Origin: Candidatus Oceanisphaera merdipullorum | GTDB taxonomy: Bacteria > Pseudomonadota > Gammaproteobacteria > Enterobacterales > Aeromonadaceae | Direction of reading: 5' to 3' | NCBI GenBank assembly: GCA_018883865.1 | Contig: JAHLFI010000043.1 | Location: 1 to 64,000 of the forward strand | Length of the DNA stretch: 64,000 bases | Part shown: positions 17,116 through 26,508 of the stretch, one piece after another | Numbering within the stretch: position 1 is the stretch's first letter | Layout: each line of letters begins with the position of its first letter | Notes under the pieces: generated by a model | What the model saw: only the letters and a program-made list of their open reading frames with translations | The model's database searches: none | Told to the model about the DNA's origin: nothing | Program-made: the position numbers and the translations under genes

Positions 17116-18462
17116 GTGGAAAAAAGGGCGCAATTTAGCAGTAAACTCGGATTCGTGATGGCCGCCGCCGGATCCGCCATCGGAGTGGGGAATATCTGGG
17201 GCTTTCCTACTCAGGCTGCCAGTAACGGCGGCGGCGCCTTCTTATTGGTCTATCTGTTGTTTATCTTCTTGTTAGGCTATCCCATGTTGGTAGCAGAAAT
17301 AACTATCGGTCGTTATGGCCAAGCCAACCCTTTTCGCGCCTTACAAAAACTCACCACCAATAAGAGCGGCAAGCTGATCGCCGGTTGCGTGGGCTTAGCG
17401 TCTATTCTTACCGTCAGTTTTCTTTTTACCTTTTATGCCATCATCTCCGGCTGGTTTGTGGCCTTTGCGGCTGAGCCCATCGCCAGCCTCCTGGGCGCTG
17501 ACGCACCTGCTTTATGGATGACCGAATTTTCTACCTCTCGTAACTTTTTGTTTACCCTATTGTTCGCCTTACTTAGCCTGTATGTGGTGAGCCAAGGTCT
17601 TGAGCAAGGCATCGAAAAATGGTCGACTCGACTGATGCCCTTGTTGTTTTTAATGCTGCTTGTGCTCACCGGCTATATGTTGCTGCAACCCGGCGCCAGC
17701 GAAGGCTTAAAAGTGTACTTAGTGCCCGATTTTAATCGGGTACTCAACCGTGAGGTGCTGATAGGCGCACTCGGACAAAGCTTTTTCTCTTTATCCTTAG
17801 GTGCGGCAGTAATGATGCTGTATGGCTCTTACTTAAGTCGCCAAGCAAACATTCCCGCACTGGCCGCACAAGTGACTTTGCTCGATACCGGCGTGGCTTT
17901 TATGGCCGGCTTGCTGATTTTACCGGCTATGTATGTAGCGCAACATAATGGTGTGACTATTTTTGCAGACGACGGGAGCTTGCTGAGCTCAGACACCTTA
18001 GTGTTTTCTGTATTACCGGCCTTATTTAAAACCATGGGTGCAGCACAATACCCGGTCGCCTTCGCCTTTTTCATGCTCATGATAGTGGCCGCCCTCACCT
18101 CGGCGATTTCGATGTTAGAGGCACCTGTGTCTTTGGTGTTGGAGTCATCTAAATGGTCGCGAGTGCAAGCCACTTGGCTGGTCACCGCCGTGTGTACGCT
18201 GTTTAGCCTAGTGATTGTATTTAACTTTGGGAGTTTGTTTGGTTTAGTGATTACCATTACCACACAGTATGCTCAGCCCTTGGTAAGTATGTTTATTACC
18301 ATTTATGCCGGTTGGGTGTGGCGACGCAATGCGGTGCTGACCGAGATGCAACAAGGTAACCCTGAGCTTGCACAAGGTCTGTTCTGGAAGATCTGGCCTT
18401 GGTACGTGCGCTTCGTCTGCCCAGTATTAGTGCTGGTGGTGATAGTGCAGTCGTTTGGCTAA
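17116..18462 (+). CDS. Sodium-dependent transporter, NSS/SNF family
   Basis: 448 residues, about 11-12 membrane segments. The N-terminal Na+/substrate site is clear: FSSKLGFVMAAAGSAIGVGNIWGFP followed by NGGGAFLLVYL and YPMLVAEITIGR. This is the LeuT/MhsT-like neurotransmitter:sodium symporter family, usually moving amino acids or related amines inward with Na+. Substrate cannot be read from the sequence. The start is a GTG at 17116, supported by CAGGAG 9 bases upstream and alignment of the conserved N-terminus. Confidence 0.88.
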   Translation: MEKRAQFSSKLGFVMAAAGSAIGVGNIWGFPTQAASNGGGAFLLVYLLFIFLLGYPMLVAEITIGRYGQANPFRALQKLTTNKSGKLIAGCVGLASILTVSFLFTFYAIISGWFVAFAAEPIASLLGADAPALWMTEFSTSRNFLFTLLFALLSLYVVSQGLEQGIEKWSTRLMPLLFLMLLVLTGYMLLQPGASEGLKVYLVPDFNRVLNREVLIGALGQSFFSLSLGAAVMMLYGSYLSRQANIPALAAQVTLLDTGVAFMAGLLILPAMYVAQHNGVTIFADDGSLLSSDTLVFSVLPALFKTMGAAQYPVAFAFFMLMIVAALTSAISMLEAPVSLVLESSKWSRVQATWLVTAVCTLFSLVIVFNFGSLFGLVITITTQYAQPLVSMFITIYAGWVWRRNAVLTEMQQGNPELAQGLFWKIWPWYVRFVCPVLVLVVIVQSFG

Positions 18463-18476
18463 CGGATGTGAGGCAG

Positions 18477-18556
18477 AAGGGGTGAAGAGTGATGGGTAAA
18501 AACCTCATCTACTGCGGCCTGATGTCGATCGCCTCTCTCCTCACTATTTACCCCTT
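18477..18556. repeat. Imperfect inverted repeat between the symporter gene and ptrB
   Basis: AAGGGGTGAAGAGTGA (18477-18492) and, inverted, AAGGGGTAAATAGTGA (complement of 18541-18556) differ at 2 of 16 positions. It lies between convergent genes and reaches the ptrB stop codon. It could be a weak terminator or a dispersed GTGA-rich repeat; there is no T-tract. Confidence 0.5.
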
Positions 18557-20657
18557 ACGGTTTAGCCAACTCTAACAAAAAGGCGTATTCGCGAGCCAAT
18601 TCATGATAGGCCTCAAAACGTCCCGACTTGCCGCCGTGGCCGGTGTCCATATCACAATGCAGTAGCAATAAATTGTCGTCGGTTTTTAGCTCGCGAAGCT
18701 TGGCTACCCACTTAGCAGGCTCCCAGTATTGCACCTGAGAATCATGAAAACCCGTGGTGACCAATAGATGAGGATAAGCCTGCGCCTGCACTTGGTCATA
18801 GGGGCTGTAGGATTTAATGTAATGATAAAACTCAGCTTCCGCCGGATTGCCCCATTCATCAAACTCACCCGTGGTGAGTGGAATGCTCTCATCCAACATG
18901 GTGGTGACCACATCCACAAACGGCACCGCCGCCACCACGCCATGATATAACTGTGGCGCCATGTTGATCACTCCCGCCACCAGCAAACCACCGGCACTAC
19001 CACCGGCGGCATAAACGCGGTTTTTATCGCCATAACCTTGGCTCACTAACGCTTGGGTGACATCGATAAAATCATTAAAGCTATTTTGCTTACTGAGTAG
19101 ACGACCTTGCTCATACCAGTTGCGGCCCAGCTCTTCGCCGCCGCGCACGTGCGCAATGGCGTAGACGAAGCCACGATCTAATAGGCTTAATCGTGAGGCA
19201 CTAAAGTCCGAGTCCATACTGGCACCGTAGGCGCCGTAGCCGTAGATCAGCAAGGGATTAGTGGTGTTATTCACCGCTCGCTTAAATAAGCGGGCTTTGT
19301 ATACCAAAGAGACCGGCACTTGCTCGCCGTCGCGCGCGCGCACCAAGATACGCTCACTGCGATAATCTGCACCGCTAAATTGCTCGCCGGCGAACTCTTG
19401 TTTCAGCTCGCGACGCTCTTGTGTATCCATATTGATTTCATACAAGGTCACGGGCTGGGTCATAGACGAATAGCCGTAACGCAGCCAAGGGCTGTCTGGC
19501 TCAGTATTCACATCCAGCCAAGTAACATAAGTAGGGTCATCAAAGTGGATCTGGTGTTCGCTTGTTGGCTGGCCATTAAGTTGCTGGCCGTTAAGTGGCG
19601 TGCGCGGCAGTTGGCGCAGTTGCGTTAAACCTTGGCTGCGCTCTTCTAACACCAACCAATCTTTAAACAGCGTAAAGCCTTCTAACAACACCTCGGCGCG
19701 GGCAGGCACCCGTGTTTGCCAAAGATCGAGGCAGCTGGCGAGCTCTGCGGTTTGATAGAGACCAAAATTCACGCCGTCTTTATTAGAGCGCACATAAAAC
19801 TGGCCTTGATAGTGCTCCACTTCATATTCGTGCCCCCGTTGGCGCGCCAAAAATAGCCGTACCGCTGGGGTTGGCTCATTGGCGCCTATGTTGGCGGAAA
19901 TTAAGCTAATTTCAGAGGTGAGCGTGCTCCACGCGCCTACCACCACATAATCTTGGGAGCGACTTTTATAGATACTGGTATAAAAGCTAGGATCGCTTTC
20001 TTCATAGAGCAAGACGTCTTGGCTTTGCGGTGTGCCTAAGGTGTGGCGATAGACTCGATACGGCAGCAGGGTTTCAGGGTCTTGATGCACATAAAACAAA
20101 GTCTGATTATCGTTAGCCCATACCAAGTTACCCGACGTGTGCTCTAGCACTTCGTCATAGAGCTCGCCTGTGATCAGAGATTTAAAACGAATTTGATATT
20201 CACGACGCGACACAAAGTCTTCGGCAAAAGCCAATAGCTGCTGATTGGGGCTAACTGCCAACTGGCCTTGATCGTAATAGTCTTGGCCTGCTGCCCGCTC
20301 GTTGCCATCTAACAGCAAATCGACCTGCTGCGGCTGGCCATCTGGATAGCGCTCTATCAGCGCATACTCAAAGCCCGACTGATAGCGACTCTGATACCAG
20401 TAACCATTTTTACGATAAGGCACAGAGCTATCGTCGAGGCGCAGCCGGGCAATCATTTCTTGATACAAGGTATCTTGCAGCTCGGCGAGCGGCGCTAACG
20501 TTTGCTCTGTGTAGTGGTTTTCTTGGTCAAGATAAGCCAACACTTCAGGGCTGGTGCGCTCGTCATCCCGTAACCAATGGTAATGATCGATGCGGATATC
20601 ATTGTGTTGCATCAGTAAATGAGGAATTTTTTGAGCAAATGGCGGCGTTACAGACAC
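18555..20657 (-). CDS. ptrB: Oligopeptidase B (S9A prolyl oligopeptidase family)
   Basis: 700 residues, no signal peptide, so cytosolic. N-terminal beta-propeller (about 75-410) covers a C-terminal alpha/beta-hydrolase domain. Catalytic triad by position: S554 in GGSAGG, D639 in FHDSQV, H674 in TGHGGKSGR. The acidic DEWGNP and EF residues near 600 fit the Arg/Lys specificity of oligopeptidase B. Cleaves short peptides after basic residues. Convergent with the symporter gene. Confidence 0.92.
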   Translation of the reverse strand: MSVTPPFAQKIPHLLMQHNDIRIDHYHWLRDDERTSPEVLAYLDQENHYTEQTLAPLAELQDTLYQEMIARLRLDDSSVPYRKNGYWYQSRYQSGFEYALIERYPDGQPQQVDLLLDGNERAAGQDYYDQGQLAVSPNQQLLAFAEDFVSRREYQIRFKSLITGELYDEVLEHTSGNLVWANDNQTLFYVHQDPETLLPYRVYRHTLGTPQSQDVLLYEESDPSFYTSIYKSRSQDYVVVGAWSTLTSEISLISANIGANEPTPAVRLFLARQRGHEYEVEHYQGQFYVRSNKDGVNFGLYQTAELASCLDLWQTRVPARAEVLLEGFTLFKDWLVLEERSQGLTQLRQLPRTPLNGQQLNGQPTSEHQIHFDDPTYVTWLDVNTEPDSPWLRYGYSSMTQPVTLYEINMDTQERRELKQEFAGEQFSGADYRSERILVRARDGEQVPVSLVYKARLFKRAVNNTTNPLLIYGYGAYGASMDSDFSASRLSLLDRGFVYAIAHVRGGEELGRNWYEQGRLLSKQNSFNDFIDVTQALVSQGYGDKNRVYAAGGSAGGLLVAGVINMAPQLYHGVVAAVPFVDVVTTMLDESIPLTTGEFDEWGNPAEAEFYHYIKSYSPYDQVQAQAYPHLLVTTGFHDSQVQYWEPAKWVAKLRELKTDDNLLLLHCDMDTGHGGKSGRFEAYHELAREYAFLLELAKP

Positions 20658-20841
20658 ATCAAAACCTTTTTATGGGAATACGGGAGACTGAATTGTGAGG
20701 AGATAGACGAAAAAAAAGAGCGCCCAGTTAAAAATAAATATCCGATGAAGAATGATGGAAAGAGAAGATCATAAGCTAGAGGGGCGAGCGGACGGCAGTA
20801 TTTTCTCGTCCAACTCACCCTTTACACATCACCAAATAAAG

Positions 20842-21156
20842 CTATTTTTTGCGCCAACTACCGTCCGCCAGCTGTATATAATAGCCAGCCTGAGTGCGCT
20901 CTATGTTTAGTTGACCCGCGCGAGCTTGCACTATGGTCAGACTAGTACCAGTGCGCTGGGCAATCTCTTGATAACTGGCCAAGCGCTTACGATTAATTTC
21001 GTTAGCGACAGCCGTGGCCTCAACACTGCCCTGCACCACGCCCACTAAGCCGTTTAATTGCTCGCCCACTAACCCTTGTTGCTTAGCTTGTTGTAAGTCG
21101 AGAGCCCAAGCTGAAAAGCTTAACGCCGCTACAAACATAATAATTAACCAACGCAT
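20842..21156 (-). CDS. ydbL: YdbL family periplasmic protein (DUF1318)
   Basis: 104 residues with a signal peptide (MRWLIIMFVAALSFSAWA) and a small helical DUF1318 domain (QAKQQGLVGEQLNGLVGVV, then ANEINRKRLASYQEIAQRTG). Start at the ATG 21156 with AAGGAG 5 bases upstream; a GTG two codons earlier is in frame. The ribosome site overlaps the ynbE stop, so translation is coupled. In E. coli YdbL works with YdbH and YnbE. Confidence 0.88.
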   Translation of the reverse strand: MRWLIIMFVAALSFSAWALDLQQAKQQGLVGEQLNGLVGVVQGSVEATAVANEINRKRLASYQEIAQRTGTSLTIVQARAGQLNIERTQAGYYIQLADGSWRKK

Positions 21157-21165
21157 AGTCACTCC

Positions 21166-21348
21166 TTAGAACAAGCCTTTCTCTTGTTCAAACAATTGCT
21201 CTAGCTCTCTGTCAACTTTAACGCGGATCTCATGGTCGACTTTGACGTTTAAATTCACTGTAATGGGCTTGTCTGGCACCACTATCTCCACCCGAGGCGT
21301 GCAAGCACTCAGTAGTAACAGGCCAGCAATGGCCGCATATTTTATCAT
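21166..21348 (-). CDS. ynbE: YnbE family outer-membrane lipoprotein
   Basis: 60 residues. Lipobox LLSAC with C16 as the acylated residue, then a short mature part with a beta-strand and a charged helix (VKVDHEIRVKVDRELEQLFEQEKGLF). The ATG directly follows the ydbH stop, with AGGAGGAG upstream. In E. coli YnbE stacks onto the C-terminus of YdbH to complete the bridge across the periplasm. Confidence 0.88.
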   Translation of the reverse strand: MIKYAAIAGLLLLSACTPRVEIVVPDKPITVNLNVKVDHEIRVKVDRELEQLFEQEKGLF

Positions 21349-23190
21349 TTACTCACTCTCCTCCTGAAAGTTGGCCGGCAATCGTTCCGTTAAATCCTGA
21401 GCAAAACGCAAACTGGCCAGCAACTGTAACAGGTTTTCTTGATGGTGATAATTGAAGTTAACCGCATGCAATTTACCCCCTACCGGTGCGCGCCCAATGA
21501 GCTGGCTTGTAATATCAGCCTCACCAGTCTTGACCATGGAGAGGTTGGCGCTGAGCCGGTCGTAGCGCAAGTCACTCAACAAACCTAAGGTCAGGCCTAA
21601 GGAAAGGTTAGCCTCGCCGGTCGCAATTAACTGTGGGCTGGCTTGATAAGAGATCCAACCGTCAAAACTCTCGGCGCGGCCATTTTGAATACTCAGACCT
21701 TGGTCATACACAAAAGGCAGCCGTCCTTTAAGTAGTCCACTGCCGGTCAGGCCAGTCACACTCGTATAGACCAGCAGTTTTTCGAGAGAAATGTCACTAA
21801 AGTGAGCCTCCCCCGTTGGAGTACGCGTTAATGCCATGGGCGATAACGCTAATTGGCCACCCAGTAAATGTGCAGTAAGCCCAATAAGCTCTATGCCCTT
21901 AGCTTGCCAACGCCACGCCCCCTGTACCTCGGTAATAGGTACGCCCACCGCTAATTTAGCCGCAGACACCGCCTGAGGGCCTAAGCTCTGCCAGCCCTGT
22001 TCACCATCCCAGCTGAATTTAGACCTAGCCGTCAGTTGTTCGATCAGCATATCGCCATATTTAAGTTGCCCTTCGGTGAGATGGGCGTTAACGAACACCG
22101 GCAGTTTATTATCTAAAAGATTTAAAGCGCTCAAGGACACCCGTAATTGGCCGGCCTCTGTCTTTAAGGCCACAGGCAGGTTTAGCCAAGTCGTTAGCCA
22201 AGACCAAGTACTGGCCGCAGATACGTTCTGCGCCGGCACGGTGAGCGCCAAGCCGTGGTGATAACGCCAATGTCCCGTTAACCGCAAATCAGGTGCAAGC
22301 TCTGCCCGCACTTGGCCTTGCAAACTATCTAGGCGAGCGCCCTCCAGTTGCAAGCTAGCCGCCGGCAAACGCTGTTTTTTCCAGCGTCCCTGCTGCCAAC
22401 TGACACTGGCTTGCCAGGGTTTATCGAGCGCCAAAGCGCCTTGTGGAGTTAGCGTGAGCTGATTGAGGACCAAATCTTTGAATTTAAGGCTGGGCACACT
22501 GAGCCGAGAGCTAGGTAAGAGCTGCCAGCCCTGAGTCGCAAGCTCTGCCGCCAAGGCTAGCTGCCAATTACCGGATAGCGGCGTAGGCAGCGCGCTCGTA
22601 ACCTCAAGCGTAACTGGCTGTTCTGGCTGCCAGCCGCCGCTAATGCGCAAAGGTTGGCGCAAGCTTGGGGTAAATAAAGTCCCAGGCAGTTCGCCTTTCC
22701 AGTTCCACCCTTGGCGGTCGGGGGTAATCTCAAGTTGGGTATTACCGGCACTGCTCTGCCAAACCACACTTAATTGCTGCTCTTTATGGTGAAGCTGGGC
22801 AGGCCCACTAAAACGCCCCTCTGGTAGCTGTAAAGTGAGCGTATCTATGGTGATATCGATGGCAGGCAGCGTCAGCAGTAAGGATAAAGCATCCTGATTT
22901 TCGGGTTCGCCATTACTATTGAGGCTAGTCGTCAGCCGACTCTGAGAGCAGGTTAAATCCAGACTCAACTGCTCCAAATGGCCCTGCACTTGGCCGTTCA
23001 TCAGACTTAGGCTGAGCTTACTAGCCTGCTCTTTGGGACAAGCGGTTACGCTCGCTGCCTGTAGGTCGAGGTTTATCTCTATCTGAGACAGCATGCTCTG
23101 AGGCACAACGTCATCCGACCATGCAAAGGCATGGACCGAACTATTGAGTAACAATAAGAGAGTGAGTGCTACGCCTATGCTGTTTATCAT
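21349..23190 (-). CDS. ydbH: YdbH-type AsmA-like intermembrane phospholipid transport protein
   Basis: 613 residues. The C-terminus (GKLHAVNFNYHHQENLLQLLASLRF) matches E. coli YdbH, and the rest is beta-rich, repeated strand-turn sequence as expected of an AsmA-like groove that carries phospholipids to the outer membrane, redundantly with TamB and YhdP. E. coli YdbH is 879 residues, so about 270 are absent, mostly from the N-terminal half. The N-terminus resembles a cleavable signal peptide (ending VHAFA) rather than a long membrane anchor. First gene of the ydbH-ynbE-ydbL operon. Confidence 0.85.
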   Translation of the reverse strand: MINSIGVALTLLLLLNSSVHAFAWSDDVVPQSMLSQIEINLDLQAASVTACPKEQASKLSLSLMNGQVQGHLEQLSLDLTCSQSRLTTSLNSNGEPENQDALSLLLTLPAIDITIDTLTLQLPEGRFSGPAQLHHKEQQLSVVWQSSAGNTQLEITPDRQGWNWKGELPGTLFTPSLRQPLRISGGWQPEQPVTLEVTSALPTPLSGNWQLALAAELATQGWQLLPSSRLSVPSLKFKDLVLNQLTLTPQGALALDKPWQASVSWQQGRWKKQRLPAASLQLEGARLDSLQGQVRAELAPDLRLTGHWRYHHGLALTVPAQNVSAASTWSWLTTWLNLPVALKTEAGQLRVSLSALNLLDNKLPVFVNAHLTEGQLKYGDMLIEQLTARSKFSWDGEQGWQSLGPQAVSAAKLAVGVPITEVQGAWRWQAKGIELIGLTAHLLGGQLALSPMALTRTPTGEAHFSDISLEKLLVYTSVTGLTGSGLLKGRLPFVYDQGLSIQNGRAESFDGWISYQASPQLIATGEANLSLGLTLGLLSDLRYDRLSANLSMVKTGEADITSQLIGRAPVGGKLHAVNFNYHHQENLLQLLASLRFAQDLTERLPANFQEESE

Positions 23191-23305
23191 TAGCTAACTC
23201 AAGGCCTCCTTTACTTCATGGACTTATGTTCCATCAGACGCAAATAAAGTGTACTGAACCAGATTAAGCGGCACTTAAACAGCACAACATTATAAGGAGA
23301 ATGCT

Positions 23306-23677
23306 ATGGGCAAACTGGTGTTTTGGATCATTATTCTCATTGCCATCTTAGTACTGGGCCGGCGCTTGAGTGGGCATTTTTTTAATAATGCCCAAACGCA
23401 GCACGGTCTGCCCGTACTCGTCGCCGCTAAGCAGACTCGGGAATTTATGAGCTTAACCCATCAGCAGCCAACCGAGCTGGCGTCACCCCAAATCAATTAT
23501 TATGTTACTTTTCGGCCTCTAGCAGGGGCGGATGAAAAAGAGTTTCAGGTTAGCCGGCTTCTTTATGAACAATTGCTACCCGAGCAAACCGGTGTCTTAA
23601 TCTTTCAAGGCTCGCGCTTTATTGCTTTCGAGCCGGATAGCGATCCCCCACACCCGCTCCCAAAAACAACCCAATAA
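23306..23677 (+). CDS. DUF2500 membrane-anchored protein (YhhM family)
   Basis: 123 residues. One N-terminal membrane segment (about 4-18) and a soluble domain with YYVTFRPLAGADEKEFQVSRLLYEQL and GVLIFQGSRFIAFEPD, matching the E. coli YhhM pattern. Function unknown. AAGGAG precedes the ATG. In E. coli yhhM is beside rsmD-yhhL; here it is some 10 kb away. Its stop abuts that of the convergent DUF411 gene. Confidence 0.75.
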   Translation: MGKLVFWIIILIAILVLGRRLSGHFFNNAQTQHGLPVLVAAKQTREFMSLTHQQPTELASPQINYYVTFRPLAGADEKEFQVSRLLYEQLLPEQTGVLIFQGSRFIAFEPDSDPPHPLPKTTQ

Positions 23678-24106
23678 CTAGCCAAGATAGCGCTTAAATA
23701 CTTGGGTATTGCCGGCGTTATCAAAGCTCAATACTTCATAAGGCGTGCCGGGTATGTCCATCCCGGGCGCACTTTGTGGCATACCTGGAATGGTCAAGCC
23801 ACGCACGGCAGATTTTTGTTCTAATAACTGACGCACGTCCGCAGCCGGCACATGACCTTCAATCACGTAGCCGTCAATCAATGCCGTATGGCAAGAAGCC
23901 AGCTCTGGCTTTACGCCGACCCGCTGTTTAATAGGGTGCATATTCTCGCGGTCAATCACTGTTACTTCAAAGCCCGACTCTTGCATATGACTAACCCAAT
24001 CTTCGCAACAACCACAAGTGGGAGATTTGTAAACGGTCAACGAGGCGGCGAATACCGGCCCGGTCAACAGTGCGGCAAAGCCGCCATAAATGAGCGTTTT
24101 CAGCAT
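23678..24106 (-). CDS. DUF411 periplasmic metal-binding protein
   Basis: 142 residues with a signal peptide (residues 1-20, ending FAA). The mature part has a thioredoxin-like opening with CGCC (YKSPTCGCCEDWVSHM), ASCHTALIDGYVIEGHVPA, and methionine-rich GMPQSAPGM. Members of DUF411 are often found next to copper-resistance genes and are thought to bind copper; none is adjacent here. Divergent from the SirB2 gene. Confidence 0.82.
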   Translation of the reverse strand: MLKTLIYGGFAALLTGPVFAASLTVYKSPTCGCCEDWVSHMQESGFEVTVIDRENMHPIKQRVGVKPELASCHTALIDGYVIEGHVPAADVRQLLEQKSAVRGLTIPGMPQSAPGMDIPGTPYEVLSFDNAGNTQVFKRYLG

Positions 24107-24257
24107 AATAAGTATGTGTCCTAATTAAAAAGTAGGTAGTGGCCGATAACTTAACGCTGTTTTTAGCGTACCGCCTTGATGCAGAGCAGTATTTCACACT
24201 ACCACAAAAGCGGTTCCTGTTATCATGGCGGCCTCGTTCGTCTTTCTTGGAGTTATT

Positions 24258-24647
24258 ATGCCTTACGTGGCCATTAAGCATGCGCACATGATGTTTGCGA
24301 TACTCAGTATTACCCTCTTTATGCTGCGCGCTTGGCTAGCATTGCCCGCCCCAGAGCGCATCAAGAGTAAGCTGCTAAAAATATTGCCCCATATTATCGA
24401 TACCCTGTTGCTGGCAATGGGTGTCTGGCTGGCAGTGTTAAGTCAGCAGATCCCCTTTGATAACAGCCCTTGGCTCACCGCCAAGGTGATAGGCTTAGTA
24501 CTTTATATCGTCGTGGGCACCATCGCCATCAAGCGCGGTAAGACACGCAATCAGCGTTTGATCGCCACTTTTGCCTCGATTGCGATTTTTGCCTACATCT
24601 ATGGCGCAGCCGTCAGCAAGTCGCCACTATCTTGGGTGGCGCTGTAA
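24258..24647 (+). CDS. SirB2 family membrane protein
   Basis: 129 residues with four membrane segments. The start YVAIKHAHMMFAILSITLFMLR and HIIDTLLLAMGVWLAV are the SirB2 family pattern. Named for a Salmonella invasion regulator; real function unknown. Start set at 24258 with GGAG 7 bases upstream; an in-frame codon at 24225 lacks support. Confidence 0.82.
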   Translation: MPYVAIKHAHMMFAILSITLFMLRAWLALPAPERIKSKLLKILPHIIDTLLLAMGVWLAVLSQQIPFDNSPWLTAKVIGLVLYIVVGTIAIKRGKTRNQRLIATFASIAIFAYIYGAAVSKSPLSWVAL

Positions 24648-24687
24648 CGCATACGGCTATAAATCAGTATTAAAAGAGTTGGCTTCC

Positions 24688-24723
24688 AAACCGCCTCACG
24701 TTGTCAACGCGAGGCGGTTTTTT
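24688..24723. terminator. Terminator between sirB2-like gene and M14 peptidase
   Basis: AAACCGCCTC and its complement with an inner CGTT/AACG stem, followed by T6 on the plus strand and preceded by AAA. Serves the convergent pair. Confidence 0.88.
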
Positions 24724-26308
24724 ATGGCTGATACAGGGCCGCAGCCGTAAGTTCGGACTCAAGCACAGGGAAGACGGGAAACTCACCCAGCGCCAGCCAA
24801 TCCCAGCCCTTTTCTTGGTACACGGCATTTACTGAGCGCGGATCCAACATTAACGCAGCCAAAGGCGCTAATGGCTGCCTCATAGGCACGAGTAGGTCAC
24901 CTGGCTGCAAGTGTGCCTCGGCTTTAATTACCTGTACTTGGGCGTGGATTTTTTCTCGCCGCCCAGCCTGAGATTTAGGCAAGCGGGCTAACTCAGTGAT
25001 AGTAATGCGCTCCGCCAATAGGGTTTTCGGCTCGGCCAACGTTATAAACTCGATATTATGTAGCGTCAGCCAACGGGCGATGCGCTCGCGTTCACGCGTT
25101 ATTGCGTACGCTGCCGGTAAGGCGACCAGATCTTGGCGGACTATGGTCTCGTGATTAGCAAAGCTATGTAACGCGTGATGGCCATCAGCCAAGCGCACCA
25201 GCGGTAATTCGACGACCGGCTGACTTAGATTAACGTCAAAGCCTATCTTCATGGCCAACACTTGTTCCCCCTGCACACTGGAATGCCACTGCTGGCGCGC
25301 CGCCCGCGACACTTTTAATAAAGGCTCCATTTCATCACTCACCAACTGCAACATAGTCAGCATACTTAAGTGTTGCTTACGCGTACGTTCACCAATATTG
25401 CGTGGCGTAGCATAGGGTTTGGTATCTGGCTTGGTATAAGCGCCTTGCTTATTATCTAAGCGATTTTCCACCAAGATCGACACTCGCCCTTGCAGCGCCG
25501 CATAGTTACGCAGATTAGTGATGCCTAAACCACCGCGCGCTACGCTTTGCCCCAATCGCGTGATCTCGCCGCGATAACGACTGGCCGGCAAACCCGCCTT
25601 TGATACCCGCTCAATCAGCGTCGGCAATAAATGTAGTTCCGTATACTGGCGCAAGCCGGCATCTACATTAGGGTTATTACCCATATCAAACTGGGCTTCT
25701 ACGTCCGTCATCCATCCTTGTTCTTTGGTTAAGATGCGCTTCCAAATACCAGACTCGTGGGCGTCATACACCACATCGGGATCAAAATGCTGCAAAGCAT
25801 CCACCAGCAATTGGGTTTCGCCTGCCCCCAGTGCCACATAATCGATATTGGTATTGTCTTTCGCGGCGTTGTAACGCGAAGCCAAGTCACGGCCATCAGG
25901 GTTAGCCAGCACCACCAGCACTAAATTAAGCCGCGCTAGTAGCGTCTCATGCTGACCGTCAGCCAGCTCAGTCGCTAATTGCAGCATTGCCTCGGCGCCA
26001 GCAGGTTCATTGCCGTGTTGCGAGCCTAAAAGCATTACGGTCACTTTGTCGGGCTGGGCCGAGGGCTTACTTAAGAAGGCTGGCGAGCTGGAAAACAGCA
26101 GCCCAGCTATGGGCCGACCACCGGCTGAATAGCCAAGATTGACCATTTTGGCTTGCGCATTGTCTGTCGCCAGCGCGGATAAATGCTGATGTAGGGTGTC
26201 GCTACGCATTAAAAACGGTTTATTTTCTGACGTTAAGGCCGCCGCCGAGACTATGTGTGTCCCACCGAGCACACAGTAAAACAGCAGAAAAATCGTGATC
26301 TTTTCCAT
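24722..26308 (-). CDS. M14 family zinc carboxypeptidase
   Basis: 528 residues with a signal peptide (about 1-23), so periplasmic or secreted. Zinc ligands H98 and E101 are in LLGSQHGNEPAG, followed by VLANPDGRDLASRYN, DAHESG and ILVENRLDNKQGAY, which should hold the third ligand and catalytic Glu. The peptidase domain fills about 35-330; the remaining 200 residues are beta-rich and of unknown role. Substrate unknown; peptidoglycan peptides or nutritional peptides are both possible. Divergent from the WYL regulator. Confidence 0.8.
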   Translation of the reverse strand: MEKITIFLLFYCVLGGTHIVSAAALTSENKPFLMRSDTLHQHLSALATDNAQAKMVNLGYSAGGRPIAGLLFSSSPAFLSKPSAQPDKVTVMLLGSQHGNEPAGAEAMLQLATELADGQHETLLARLNLVLVVLANPDGRDLASRYNAAKDNTNIDYVALGAGETQLLVDALQHFDPDVVYDAHESGIWKRILTKEQGWMTDVEAQFDMGNNPNVDAGLRQYTELHLLPTLIERVSKAGLPASRYRGEITRLGQSVARGGLGITNLRNYAALQGRVSILVENRLDNKQGAYTKPDTKPYATPRNIGERTRKQHLSMLTMLQLVSDEMEPLLKVSRAARQQWHSSVQGEQVLAMKIGFDVNLSQPVVELPLVRLADGHHALHSFANHETIVRQDLVALPAAYAITRERERIARWLTLHNIEFITLAEPKTLLAERITITELARLPKSQAGRREKIHAQVQVIKAEAHLQPGDLLVPMRQPLAPLAALMLDPRSVNAVYQEKGWDWLALGEFPVFPVLESELTAAALYQP

Positions 26309-26446
26309 AAAAACCCCACAAAGTTACTTTAAATTCAATAAGTTAAACATAAAACCTGCTACTTATAGCCAACTGTGGTGCGCGTCAAGAACAGACCACA
26401 ACCTCCATATTGTAGAAAAATAGCGACACTCTACCGCGCAATGGCT

Positions 26447-26484
26447 GCGACAGAAGTTGTCGCGCCCTCAAACTAGGATAGAAT
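26447..26484 (+). promoter_or_regulatory. Promoter of the WYL regulator with overlapping palindrome
   Basis: TTGTCG (26457-26462) and TAGAAT (26479-26484) are separated by 16 bases. The perfect palindrome GCGACA-N5-TGTCGC (26447-26463) covers the -35 element, and another GCGACA lies at 26423-26428. This is the layout of an operator that would block polymerase, suggesting self-repression. Confidence 0.5.
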
Positions 26485-26508
26485 CATACCAAGCAAGAGG
26501 GCATCACC

